NCBI GenBank assembly: GCA_963682175.1
Contig: OY821772.1
Coordinates: forward strand, 46,646,925 to 46,710,924
Length of the DNA stretch: 64,000 nucleotides
Origin: Triglochin maritima
Taxonomy: Eukaryota; Streptophyta; Magnoliopsida; Alismatales; Juncaginaceae
Direction of reading: 5' to 3'
The notes under the pieces were generated by a model. It ran no database searches, was not told the DNA's origin, and saw nothing but the letters and a program-made list of their open reading frames with translations. Position 1 is the stretch's first letter. Each line of letters begins with the position of its first letter. Shown here one piece after another: positions 23,801-32,844 of the stretch. Both the position numbers and the translations under genes were made by a program.

Positions 23801-26608
23801 ACCTACCCTCAAATGCATAGCTTACCGGTTGAACAATTCGTATTTACCGGTCGACCGTTTGACCATTGATCTTTCGTATCATGTTTCCTGTTATCGGTCG
23901 ATACCACCTTGGTTCGACCGAACACACTTTGTCTCTACCGAACTTTACACATCGGTCGACCGTTTCCTAGTTTCGTTTGACCGGTGTACTTAAGTTCCAT
24001 CGCAGTAAGTTCGACCGTTCCTAGTTTGTCTGACCGTTTGACTACTATTCACGTAACCGGTCGACCATTTCATTCTTACCGGTCGACCGAACATTGACAG
24101 AATTGTTTCCCGAATTTCTGGAGAAAACTTAATAGGCTTATATATAGAGCTTAGATCATCTTTACAAGGTTACAAATCCGATCTCTAAGCTCTCATTGTG
24201 TTAAAACCTTCCAAGTGCTCTTACTCTCTTTATTGCTCTCAACCACTCTCTTGATCAATCATTCAATTGCATTCATCATCAATTCAAGTGCTCAAGAGTA
24301 AGTTACACAAAGTCTACTACAAAGGAGTTGTACAAGCTTCCGGAGTGAAGCTCTTCTCGGGTTGTGAGAAGGATGTCCAAGCTTGGCGAGGGTTCGCAAG
24401 CTTGAATTGTAAATGCTCGATCTTTGCCCGGAAAGAAGATCAAATTAATGAAGATCGCGAAGTTGCTCAAGAAAGAGCAATTCGTAAGAGAGGACTAGGA
24501 TCCGGTGCTTGGATCCAAACCTCTATACATCCGGTGTTTGGTTTGCCTTTTCATCTCACTATTTTCATTGGTTATTTTGTTATTGCACAAATAGTTAGTA
24601 GTGAGAAATTAGTCTATAAACCCCCCCCCCCCCCCCTTAAGACTAATATTTAGGGAAATTAGATCCTACATGCGTTTGGTCGACCAAAAACTTCCATAAG
24701 CTTCCGCGAACTCTTCTTGGTAGTGATTGGTTGAAGGTCGTGGTTCGATCGAAAATTTTCATGAACTTTTCTTGGTCATAATTGGTCAACCGACTTGAAG
24801 TGCAGTCCGACCGAAAAATCACAGTAGCTTTGGTAACACATGATTGGTCGACCGTCCGGTTTCATGGTTCAACTGAAACTGCAAGTAACTGTCAATCGGT
24901 CGACCAGTTGGCAAGTTTCGGTTGACCGGTGAGCACGATTCTGCTGGAATTAATTAAGAGATTGATGTTGATCATGAGTTATTCCAATTGTGGTCAAACG
25001 TATATAAGGATGATTATGTGTCAATTTGTAATTGATTTTAGGGAGAGAAAATCAAAAAATCATTGGTAAGTAGATTACTCATGATGTGGGTGTTGGGAGA
25101 GTCCATAAATAAGTTTCATCTCCCTATTTGTTTTAATTAATGCAAAAATTCTCTCTCTCAAACCTTCTCACTAATCCATCCGAAAATCTGTTGGTTAATT
25201 AAGCTTTTGGTGATTAAATTCTCAGGAAGCTTTAAAAGGGTTATTAGTTAGATTCTTGATTTAGAGATTGATTAACTAGCTCATTTCTCTTTAATTTTGT
25301 TTAGAATTTGGTGAATACTTTGAAGCGAATCGGTGGACGATTTTACGGGCAACACAACTTCGGATCTTCATAAAGATTTTAGAGAACATTTGGGTATAAT
25401 TCTCTATTATTTATTTTAATATACATGTAGATTACATTGTATTAAAATAAAACATATGATAATGTACATGAAATCTTCGAAAATTGTATTAAAATAAAAC
25501 ATATGATAATGTACATGAAATCTTCGAAAACATGGAAATTTATCTTGTATGCATATATAAAATTTTAAAAATATATACGTAAATAGGGACACGAAATCCT
25601 ACAATTAGTTTTACTATGATTGGAAATTTTGATTGTTGAAGATGCAATATTATAAAATCATCACCCTGATTCACGCTCTTAGAAACTGAAAGAGATCAAG
25701 GTACATGAAGGAACTCCATCAGATACACACCACACGTTCACAACTGGAAAATGTTGTATTATTCTTTAAATTATGTGTTTCTTCTTGACAGACCCAAAAA
25801 AATTCAGATCAGTTGAAGTGAGAGGAGCAATTGAGACAATACCAACATCAAAATCAAACCCTGTTGCATCCAAAAAACAAGCATAAGTTCAGTAATTATA
25901 TTTTACACCAAAAGAACCAATGAAAGATTTTTTTTCTTCTTCTTTCCTCACACTAATTACTTCCTCCGATCGCTCTCTAGTTGCATGTAGATTTCAATTG
26001 CTACACTAATATTAGCAATACCACAACACATCCCCTAGCCAACTATCCCACTCACTAACTAACATTCCATATCAAGAAGCAAATACATACCCGTTGGGGA
26101 AAACGTTCCCGTTGACGGCGAAGGCGACGGACTCATTTCTCTTTCCAAACGAATCCACAACCTTCCTTCGCCTCCTCACCGCCGAAGCCAACCCGATGTG
26201 GGCCTTCCCGAGCTTGACCTCGGCCGCGGCAATCCTCTTCTGGTGAAGGGGGAAAAGTATCGACCTAACCTCCCTCCTCTCCTCCCCATCCTCTCCAGTC
26301 TCAACCCCGAGGAACTGGAACCCGCCCCGGTAGGACGCCCAGGACCGGAGCAGGAAGACGACGGCGGCGGCGGAGAGGAGGGAGATGAGGGTCTTCCGGA
26401 GGGTGAGGGAGAGGGATCTGGGAGTTGGAGTGGGAGGAGAGGGAGGAAGAGGAGGTGGGGTTGGGGTTGGGGTTGGGTTGGATGGGAGTTGGAGTGGGAC
26501 GGAGAAGGCGGTGATGGTCTTGGTTTGGGTGGGGGAGTCGGGTGGGGGGAGGGTTATGATCACGATGCCTTTCACCGGCGACGGTGGTGGTTCGCCGGAG
26601 TCGGCCAT
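14862..26608 (-). CDS. APCB1: APCB1-like aspartyl protease, nine exons, intact
   Basis: Pepsin-family (A1) protease closest to Arabidopsis APCB1, a membrane-anchored enzyme that processes the co-chaperone BAG6 in autophagy and immunity. Exons on the minus strand: 26091-26608, 17636-17753, 17080-17309, 16767-17003, 15888-16041, 15732-15811, 15446-15560, 15164-15236, 14862-14974. All junctions are GT/AG and all phases agree, giving 545 residues without a stop. Residues about 72-90 form a membrane anchor after a Pro-rich cytosolic tail. First active-site motif DTGS at D193 (exon 2); second DTGSS at D400 (exon 5). Cys-rich stretch CDICTQCDYEIEYADHS in exon 3; carboxy end ...GWMHSHCARPH. Intron 1 (17754-26090, 8.3 kb) is loaded with nested transposons; exon 1 is easily missed because of this. 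A MULE lies about 100 bp upstream of the ATG. The usual family length is about 580 residues. Confidence 0.93.
17789..17932. repeat. 72-bp tandem duplication in APCB1 intron 1
   Basis: The segment starting ACGCCACAAATTACAAAG at 17789 is repeated immediately at 17861 with a few differences. It is close to the exon 2 acceptor (17753), on the upstream side. Confidence 0.9.
19148..19639. mobile_element. Small hAT-type element, 8-bp TSD, gene-like insert
   Basis: The 8-mer ATGATATG flanks it on both sides (19140-19147 and 19640-19647). Ends CAAAATTTAGG and, in reverse complement, CAATGTTCAGC are short imperfect TIRs. CGCCTAGGCGA-type palindromes occupy the right end. The interior (about 19400-19560) is GC-rich and reads as an exon-like frame (FLDPPSYVDVVFKPENDAST, then a stop) unlike its AT-rich surroundings, suggesting captured host sequence. 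Inserted in LTR family B. Confidence 0.8.
19826..19994. repeat. 79-bp perfect or near-perfect palindrome, 11-bp spacer
   Basis: Two LTR tips meet head to head: 19826-19904 is the reverse complement of 19916-19994, separated by CTAAAATGTTA. A transcript in either direction would form a 79-bp stem with an 11-nt loop. Confidence 0.92.
20020..20185 (-). promoter_or_regulatory. Inverted copy of the polypurine zone
   Basis: Mirror of 23030-23183: CTCCCCCTTTTT at about 20034, GCTCCCCCTATC and GCTCCCCCTAGC near 20101-20125, and CTCTCCCCCTTTGG near 20173. It shows that the inverted arm includes the normal sequence next to a 3' LTR. Confidence 0.8.
20400..21652 (-). pseudogene. Env-like retroelement ORF, left arm (full length, two frame breaks)
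   Basis: Minus-strand start at 21652 (MTGKKMTIRKKRLVDP), a basic amino terminus, then a region resembling the plant transposon-protein domain PF20167 (WEKKLSAAPF ... QQFYCNLHFEP ... EVFGLEF). The frame changes at a poly-T run near 21310 and again near 20930; the last 171 codons end at 20400. The carboxy end contains repeated heptad-like units (LSDRFDAFEVSTSQRLDRFE and following), a likely coiled coil, after an acidic linker. Located between the polypurine zone and the missing pol, the place of the Sirevirus env-like gene. Function of these proteins is not established. Confidence 0.7.
21832..22816 (+). pseudogene. Env-like retroelement ORF, right arm (amino terminus missing)
   Basis: Forward copy of the same gene. 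It starts within the sequence corresponding to the junction after residue ~115 of the left copy, so the basic amino terminus is absent. The two reading blocks 21889-22275 and 22301-22816 contain the FYCNL/EVFGLEF core and the coiled-coil tail. It shares the frame break near 22280 with the left copy, so that break predates the inverted duplication. Confidence 0.7.
23030..23183 (+). promoter_or_regulatory. Multiple polypurine tracts before the 3' LTR
   Basis: Four GGGGGAG tracts: AAAGGGGGAGAG (about 23030), AGGGGGAGC (about 23090), AGGGGGAGC (about 23106) and AAAAAGGGGGAGAT directly before the LTR start at 23184. Repeated polypurine tracts at this place are described for Sireviruses; the last one would prime plus-strand DNA synthesis. 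Confidence 0.8.
23184..24670 (+). repeat. 3' LTR of the Sirevirus-like element, 1487 bp
   Basis: Starts TGTTGCCTTTTTGGC, ends AGATCCTACA. CGGTCGACCG palindromes cluster at 23515-24100. A run of 17 or so C bases followed by TTAAG lies at about 24620-24640 near the LTR end. The 5' counterpart is reduced to 96 bp at 19809-19904. Confidence 0.8.
25436..25529. repeat. 47-bp exact tandem duplication
   Basis: The unit beginning ATTGTATTAAAATAAAAC occurs at 25436-25482 and again at 25483-25529 within the 3' part of LTR-B. Confidence 0.95.
25610..26090. other. Proximal part of APCB1 intron 1
   Basis: Between the LTR-B end and the APCB1 exon 1 donor. AT-rich, no repeat or coding signal seen; probably original intron sequence. 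Confidence 0.5.
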
Positions 26609-27059
26609 TTGAGCTCGACGGTCAACTTTGGTGTGTGGGAGTGAGATGTTGACGTTGGAACAGTTGGTTCTAAACTTGTCTTTTCGCTGTACAAATGGAC
26701 GCTTTTATTTTTTATTTTATTTTTGCTTTCCGTACACCTCCAACTTGCTGAAATTGGCAGGATACACTCGTGTTTATGTGAATTACTAGTGTACGCCTCG
26801 TTTTGTTGAGAAATAACTTTCGTACGTCGACGTCGCTAGTGGAACTCGTTCTTCTGTGAATTACTTGTCTCGTTTTGTTGAGAAATAACTTAAGTACGTC
26901 TAAACCGTCAGTGGAACTCATTCCGTAACTCCACTGTAATCGCGTCGTGACCAATTTAAGTGTTTTGATCTCAAAAGTAGAACTATCATTCAGTCGGGAA
27001 GATTGTTAGGATCTTTGCATTTTGTAGTCACATATTGGTTAACTCTTCAAATAAGTAAT

Positions 27060-27364
27060 TGCACACTCTTTCACTGTGCAGTGTTGTATGAGTGTCATCC
27101 TAAAGGTTGTCACATCTGGAAATTGCTTGCCAATTGACATGTCTGGATTCACCATGTCCACTTCACAACCAAAAATTCATTAACACTGTCAATGAGGTTA
27201 TCAAATTCTCCTAACTCACTTTCTCCATAATCCTCCTCTTCATATTCCCTAAACACAAAATCGCTATTGGAAGTGTTATCCGTTCTTTCATCCATCACAC
27301 AGGACACGTAGGCAGCTCTTCCACTTTTTGTAAAGGTTTGTGTAGTATGTTGTGTGTCACACAC
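27060..27364 (-). pseudogene. MULE transposase N-terminal region (MuDR domain), partial
   Basis: The minus strand has an acidic stretch (EYEEEDYGESELGEFDNLID) followed, after one frame change near 27150, by VNPDMSIGKQFPDVTTFRM and TLIQHCTVKECAITYLK, the pattern of the plant MuDR DNA-binding region that precedes the MULE transposase core. No catalytic core follows before the TIR at 26955, so the transposase is deleted downstream. Confidence 0.75.
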
Positions 27365-27474
27365 CCTTAGTGATTCAAAATTGGATCATCCTTTTCTGTT
27401 TGTTCTCTCCCATCATTAATTCTCACCCTACATATCAACATTCTCTCCTACTTGTTCCCTTACATGATCATCAC

Positions 27475-28816
27475 TGTAACATCCCGATACAGTGGAAAAT
27501 TTTAAAAATTCATAATCAAGACAAAGAACACAATAATCAAAGGCGGGACTGTTACTTCTCATAAACAAATAGCGGTGCACCAGAATACATCAGAGTTTGT
27601 CAAAATGAATACATGATTACAACAAAACGACAAGGGAAGATAAACGTAATCAGGTTGACCTCAGTGGTCCGACTAGAGGATCCGACTCCAAATGCGCGCG
27701 CCCGCCGATCACCACCCCACTGGACTTACTGCGGTCCTGAAAAATATATAACAACAATGCCTGAGTTTCCAGAAGGAAACCCCGTATGCCAACTCACCTA
27801 TATGTATGCATTACACAATGAACCTATCATACTAGTAGTGTGTCATGTCATCGACAGAAAGGAAAACAGTTCCCCCGAAGGGTAAAACAGGACATCAGTC
27901 CGACAGTCAACAACGAGTCTCCCGAGGAGACCTACTGCAGGCACATGCAGCCTTACAGCACGCGACATCGCACCCCCCACACACGGCTACACTACCCAAG
28001 GGTTCGGCAGGGAGCCTCTGTCACGCCTGCGCGCCGATAGAATACAGATCTGCAAATCTCAGTGGTCGGAGCCACAGGGACCAACGGGGCCGTCGCCCGA
28101 AAGGTATAACAACAACATCTCGATAGGTGCCCAGTCGAGGAATCAACATAGCCGGAACAACCTCGGCCCAACAATCATCATCGCCGGCACAACCTCGGCG
28201 GCATTACCGGCACAGCATCGGTTGTCCATCACAACGTCCGACACAACATCGGACGGGTCCAGACCGAAGTCTGCCAGGTCATCAGGCTCCTCGAGCCGCA
28301 AACACCAACCACGCCGCTATAAAAGCAGGGCAGCGACCTCCGTAGCCCGTGGGCCGGTAGTCACCTCACCCAACGCCAGTTGCGTGCCCGCACAAACATC
28401 AAAACATTGGGATCCGCGATCCCTCAGGCCTGCTACACTACAATGAGTCCAATCAATCCATCAACTTAGTCACGGTCTAAACATGAAGGTGACGCGTCCC
28501 GAACACCCACACTTTTCCACACGGCGGTCCCTGGGCAGGCACGCGGAACGCGCCCACCGTCACCTCCCGGCCCACGCACAAGGCGAGGACACGGGTTTCC
28601 GTGGACAAAGTTGACAATGAGAGAGAGAGAGATGTTAGCTTATAAACCCCAACCCAACACACCCTACTCCTCTCCAACAGTACCCGCACCCTCACACCAT
28701 CACCTACACCTCCTACCTCCTCCATTCCCGTGCAAACTCCTGTTCACGTGCCCCTTCCCCATGCAAACCCCACCTTAATCCGAGATTAACCCTAATCCGG
28801 GGTTTGGGTTCTAACA
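27475..28816. mobile_element. Solo LTR, probable Gypsy, 5-bp TSD
   Basis: Starts TGTAACATCCCGATAC and ends GGGTTCTAACA; flanking 5-mers are identical, ATCAC at 27470-27474 and 28817-28821. TGTAACATCCCG is a frequent start of plant Gypsy (Tekay/Del type) LTRs, so the superfamily is inferred. GC-rich compared with its surroundings; a TATAAAAGC lies near 28318. No internal region. Short reading frames inside it are not genes. Confidence 0.9.
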
Positions 28817-29734
28817 ATCACTGCCCTATTATGGGCTCCCTGATTCATTTGTTAGTGTTGTTTGCATAGGAGCTGCACTGATATTATCACTAACTGAATA
28901 GGGGTAGCAAAAATGTTCAACTCCATTTTCTGATTAAGTTATTTTAAAGCTTCTACTAGGTTATTAGCACATCTGATAGGCCTATAATCCTTCCTAACAT
29001 TTCTAATGATCATGAAGTCTATCAAAAATTCGTTAGTCTGAACCCCACTATTTTGCCCCCAAAATCCAAGCTTGCAACATCTCAACTAACTATCCAACTA
29101 CCCATCTCCTTAAAACCAACAACCATTTTCTTACCCTTTTAAGTCACCCACTTCCCATCACAGTGAATCCTAATTTTAAGACTATGACCGTTTGTACTTG
29201 ACCTATGTTAAATAAACAATTAATCAAGCAATTTCACACCTATCATAAAAAATAGAGAAAATGAAAAATATTTGGGTACAATGCTTACATGGGAGTCAGG
29301 CTTTGCGGATTTGGGAGGTTAGGGTTCGAGGGGCGAAGGGAGTTAGGGATTTTGGTTGTCGTGTTTGGACAAAGGGGGGGATTTGGGGTAATTGGTTAAT
29401 TGGGTTTCCTATTCGGGTCAGTGATTTTAATTAATTAGATTTTCAGTTTAATAATATGTTTTAGCATATGATCATGGCTAACATCTTTTATAAACTCAAA
29501 GTGGACGGAGGAATCTAACAGGGTGATAACTTGGGCTTACAGACCAGTGGGTCACAATGATTACGAGGGACTTACGGAATGTGTCCCACTGACGGTGTAG
29601 GCGTTATTTCTCAACAAAACTAGGCGTACACAAGTAATTCATAGAAACACAAGTGTATATCGCCAATTTCAACAACTTGAAGGCATACGCATGCAAAAGG
29701 TCCTTTTTATTTATTTTTATTTTTGAACAAGTTT

Positions 29735-32690
29735 TTGCTTGGTGTTGTCCCTAGCTAAACAATCAATTATATTATTGTATTCAAGGAATTTGATCTTCAA
29801 GTAAATTGAGAGAATCATAGTCCATTGACTCAATTCTATTAAACTTCGCGTTATGATTTGTTGGGGTTTTATTTGTTTATATTCCTTATTTTAAGGGTAA
29901 TAATTTCTTAATTATGCTAAACTACAGTTGAGTATAATAATATAATTGTATGAAAGGGCGTCGAATGACTAAATAAAACAGAATTTGCTCTAGCAAATCA
30001 ATTTTGTGAAAGTTGTTTGTTATGCTATGTTACGTAAGTCTCAGGTTGCTACTCATTTCATTGAGACAATCTTTGGTCGTAAGGAAGTTGATGGACAGTG
30101 ATAGATAGATATCGTAATTATTTTGTGCTCTATTTAAATTGAAAATGTAATGCTATCTACATTCCCAGAACTTCATCCCGAGTCTTGGGTAGGAATAACA
30201 CCGTCAACTTCAGAAAATGTTATATGGTTCAAATATTTGCTATGAAATTGATTTTGTCAGAATGAGAAAGTGTTCTAATTGGAGATTGCACTTTTCTAGT
30301 ATTTCTTGATTATTTAGAAAAAAACATCAGAAAAATATGTTTTCTTTTTACATTTGTATATAGTAACTTATTGAGGTAAAAACCAAAAATTAAAAAGCCT
30401 AATTCACATAGAAATCACACAAAAGTTGGTCTCACGATTTAAAAATATCTCTTTGTAACCATTTTTACGAATCAAACACAAGCTAAACAATTTGAAGAGA
30501 AAAACATTAGAACAAATCACCATTTTTTTAAATCAAAGAAAATTAGCAAGGACTAATCTAACAATCTTTCTAATCCATTTGCCATCTCACCGCGCCTCTG
30601 ATATGGGCCTGTAATGGCCTCTGAGATGGGCATCCATCTTGTTAATTGTCAGTCCAAATACACCGAATAGAAAAAGATGATGAGTGCAAACTCAAGCAAT
30701 TCGTGAGTTTTACGTTCTCTCAATTTGGTCAACTTATCTACTTATTTAGACTCTGAACTAGCATTGTTGACAATAGTCAACAGCATGGTTCTTCACTTCT
30801 TTGTAAAGCTACGAAGTACCTACCCTGAAACTTCAGCTACAAATCAGAATCGTACCCTTTGCCAACGGATATCATATGAAAACACTTGTGACAGTAATGT
30901 ATCCTAAACAACTGGTACTTACAGTTATAACTTATAACCTTAACTAAGCATTTAGATTAAGTTTAGTCTCACTAGGGTTGGATGCAGTAGTTCAAGTTAG
31001 AGGATTATGCTTCACATTGAGATCCGAAAGTATATCACTAATTTGTAGCATTACAGCTTGCTTTGATGATTTCCTTCGTATCAACTGGGACTAGTTCAAT
31101 TGAAAGATTTTTCGTCTTAACATAGTTAATATTATGATTTGAATATAACCGATATCATTCACACATTTGACATATTTGATATTTGAATTTAGTATGGATA
31201 GTAGAGTAGATAGATTTAAAAAAAAAAAAGATGATTACCTCGATGCTTTCTAAACACTTCGCAGAGCTTCAATATATCACTTCTCAGTTGCAATGTCACT
31301 ATGTTATATTTAGAAACTTGGTCAACTAATTTACGAATGATGCATTGAGACGCAACAATAACGTAACTCAAAAGAATAGATAGGCATGCTGTCATGTATT
31401 AAGACTGAACACCATTAGTCTATTACCAACATACGAGTTACGTGTTGAAATTTAATTAACAAATTATTGATTAATAGCAACTGAATCATGTCGTGTTATA
31501 GACTAATAGCAAATGAATTATGTCAAATTTATATATGGGAGTACTGCTACAAGGAAAATTTGATTATGCTCGGCAGACGTACACGACATGATCATTTTTT
31601 TTGTGAATCTTTTGCGAGATGATCAAAGCTCACGAAGTCACAATTAATAAGAAGTCTTGTGTTCGTTTTTCTCTCTTGGAATCTTCTGAGTTGGTATCCA
31701 CTTAATAAGATGATCAAAACTGAGAGTTGCATGAAAATGGCATTTATTATTTGTTACGGTTATAATACTATCCACTAAATCCAAACAGGGATGGGATTGA
31801 AAAAAAATCATTATTTTGACTCTATTAAAAACATTAACATGAAGAGACAGTCTCCCACCATTTTAAAACTGTTAGAAGAAGAATATTACAAATAAAATAC
31901 GAACAGGGATTGATTAAAATAGATTATCCTCAAGGATTTGGAGAGATGCAGGGAATGATCCTGCAGGATTAACACAGTTATTTCATCTTTCTAGTATTAA
32001 TGATGCGATTGACTTTTGCTCTCTAGCCACTTTTTGGAATAGTTCCTACATACGCTTAGAAGATTGCACTGCACTGGAGATAAGAACATGTTAACATATA
32101 GGAATCTTTAATATTTCAGTTCTTCTAAACTGTTAAATATAAATACAAGAAGTAGCTCATGGTGAGGTTAAAACTTATGGGAGAATATTTGGTATTCAAT
32201 TTATCACATTAAATGGGGAAGTAGGTGGTTTCTATTAATTTGCAATGACTAATTAAAATTTAATCAAGTGAAGTTAGAAGCTTGAAATTCCAATTCTCAA
32301 CTTGAGTTTTTTATTTTGAAAAAATCTATTGTCGACGAAGTTCTATTCTAAGTACCAAGAATAATATTTTACAATTTTTAAAAAAGAAATCATCCAAACA
32401 AGTTATTCTTGACTTGCAAAACCAAAGCTGAATTAGCATCTAAACTTAAGATAGTGTATGCAAAGTCAACCTGATCGTGCAATTGCCTGTGCTATACTGG
32501 CATGTTCCCAGAATACATAAGCTTGGACTTTGTAGGTGGAGCGGAAATGATATATATCAAAAGCTTTCATGTTCATCATGATACCATAGTACTATCACAT
32601 ATTCACATGACTCGGAATTGTTAAGGCCAATAAGTTATATCCAGAAGAAGATTACTTCACTCAAAACCAAAAGGACTAAAAAGGCAATTG
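29735..32690. other. Gene-poor stretch
   Basis: AT-rich sequence without recognisable gene, repeat family or RNA. A duplicated phrase around GCCTCTGATATGGGC / GCCTCTGAGATGGGC occurs near 30595-30630. Confidence 0.5.
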
Positions 32691-32692
32691 CT

Positions 32693-32842
32693 TTCTAAAT
32701 CAGATTGCTTCTTCCTACAAGATCCTAAATGATTCTAAATCAGATTGCTTCTTCCTACAAGATACTAAATGATTCTAAATCCCATTGCATCTTCCTACAA
32801 GAACCTAAATGTTTCTAAATCCCATTGCTTCTTCCTACAAGG
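32693..32842. repeat. 40-bp tandem repeat, about 3.75 copies
   Basis: Units starting TTCTAAATC at 32693, 32733, 32773 and 32813, each containing ATTGCTTCTTCCTACAAG. Copies differ by a few bases. No coding context. Confidence 0.93.
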
Positions 32843-32844
32843 AC

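Larger units (their letters stand above)
19809..24670 (+). mobile_element. Rearranged Sirevirus-like element with inverted 3' half
   Basis: The element begins with LTR tip TGTTGGC at 19809 and ends ...CCTACA at 24670; flanking 5-mers TTCGT (19804-19808) and TGCGT (24671-24675) differ by one base. Order: 96-bp tip of a 5' LTR, then an inverted copy of LTR tip, polypurine zone and env-like gene (19905-21652), then a forward env-like gene lacking its start (21832-22816), forward polypurine zone (23030-23183) and a full 3' LTR (23184-24670). Gag and pol are absent. Multiple GGGGGAG tracts before the 3' LTR, palindrome-rich LTRs and an env-like ORF with a coiled coil together point to the Sirevirus lineage of Copia elements. 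It is inserted in LTR-B within APCB1 intron 1. Confidence 0.8.
18069..25603 (+). mobile_element. LTR of family B, split by two nested insertions
   Basis: Pieces 18069-19147, 19640-19808 and 24676-25603 join into one LTR of about 2.2 kb. The join is supported by the second copy of the family, found inverted at 41404-42790, which reads continuously through the points where the insertions sit here. The right end GGGACACGAAATCCTACA is the same at 25603 and (inverted) at 41404. Proposed left end TGAAGGG at 18069 is tentative; flanks GTTAG (18064-18068) and ATTAG (25604-25608) differ by one base. CGGTCGACC-type palindromes occur in its middle. It lies in APCB1 intron 1. Confidence 0.65.
26700..29730 (-). 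mobile_element. Mutator-like element (MULE) just upstream of APCB1
   Basis: Inverted ends: left 26732-26955 and right about 29545-29695 share long stretches in reverse complement, for example TGTACGCCTCGTTTTGTTGAG versus TGTACGCCTAGTTTTGTTGAG in pieces, and GTCAGTGG...CATTCCGTAA. The left TIR carries an internal ~75-bp duplication (26778-26927). Between the ends a MuDR-type transposase start is encoded on the minus strand (27060-27364), and a solo LTR interrupts it (27475-28816). A 9-bp target duplication was not identified with confidence, so the outer limits are approximate. The left end lies about 100 bp upstream of the APCB1 ATG (26608). Confidence 0.75.

Noticed and set aside
26198..26644. 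Gly/Glu-rich 148-codon frame on the plus strand
   Set aside because: Antisense shadow of APCB1 exon 1, whose minus-strand reading has the family's membrane anchor and a proper splice donor.
27845..28446. Several overlapping Arg/Ser/Pro-rich frames
   Set aside because: They lie entirely within the solo LTR with its ATCAC duplication; the GC content produces long frames by chance.
32693..32842. CRISPR-like array
   Set aside because: Units are contiguous without unique spacers, and this is plant nuclear DNA.
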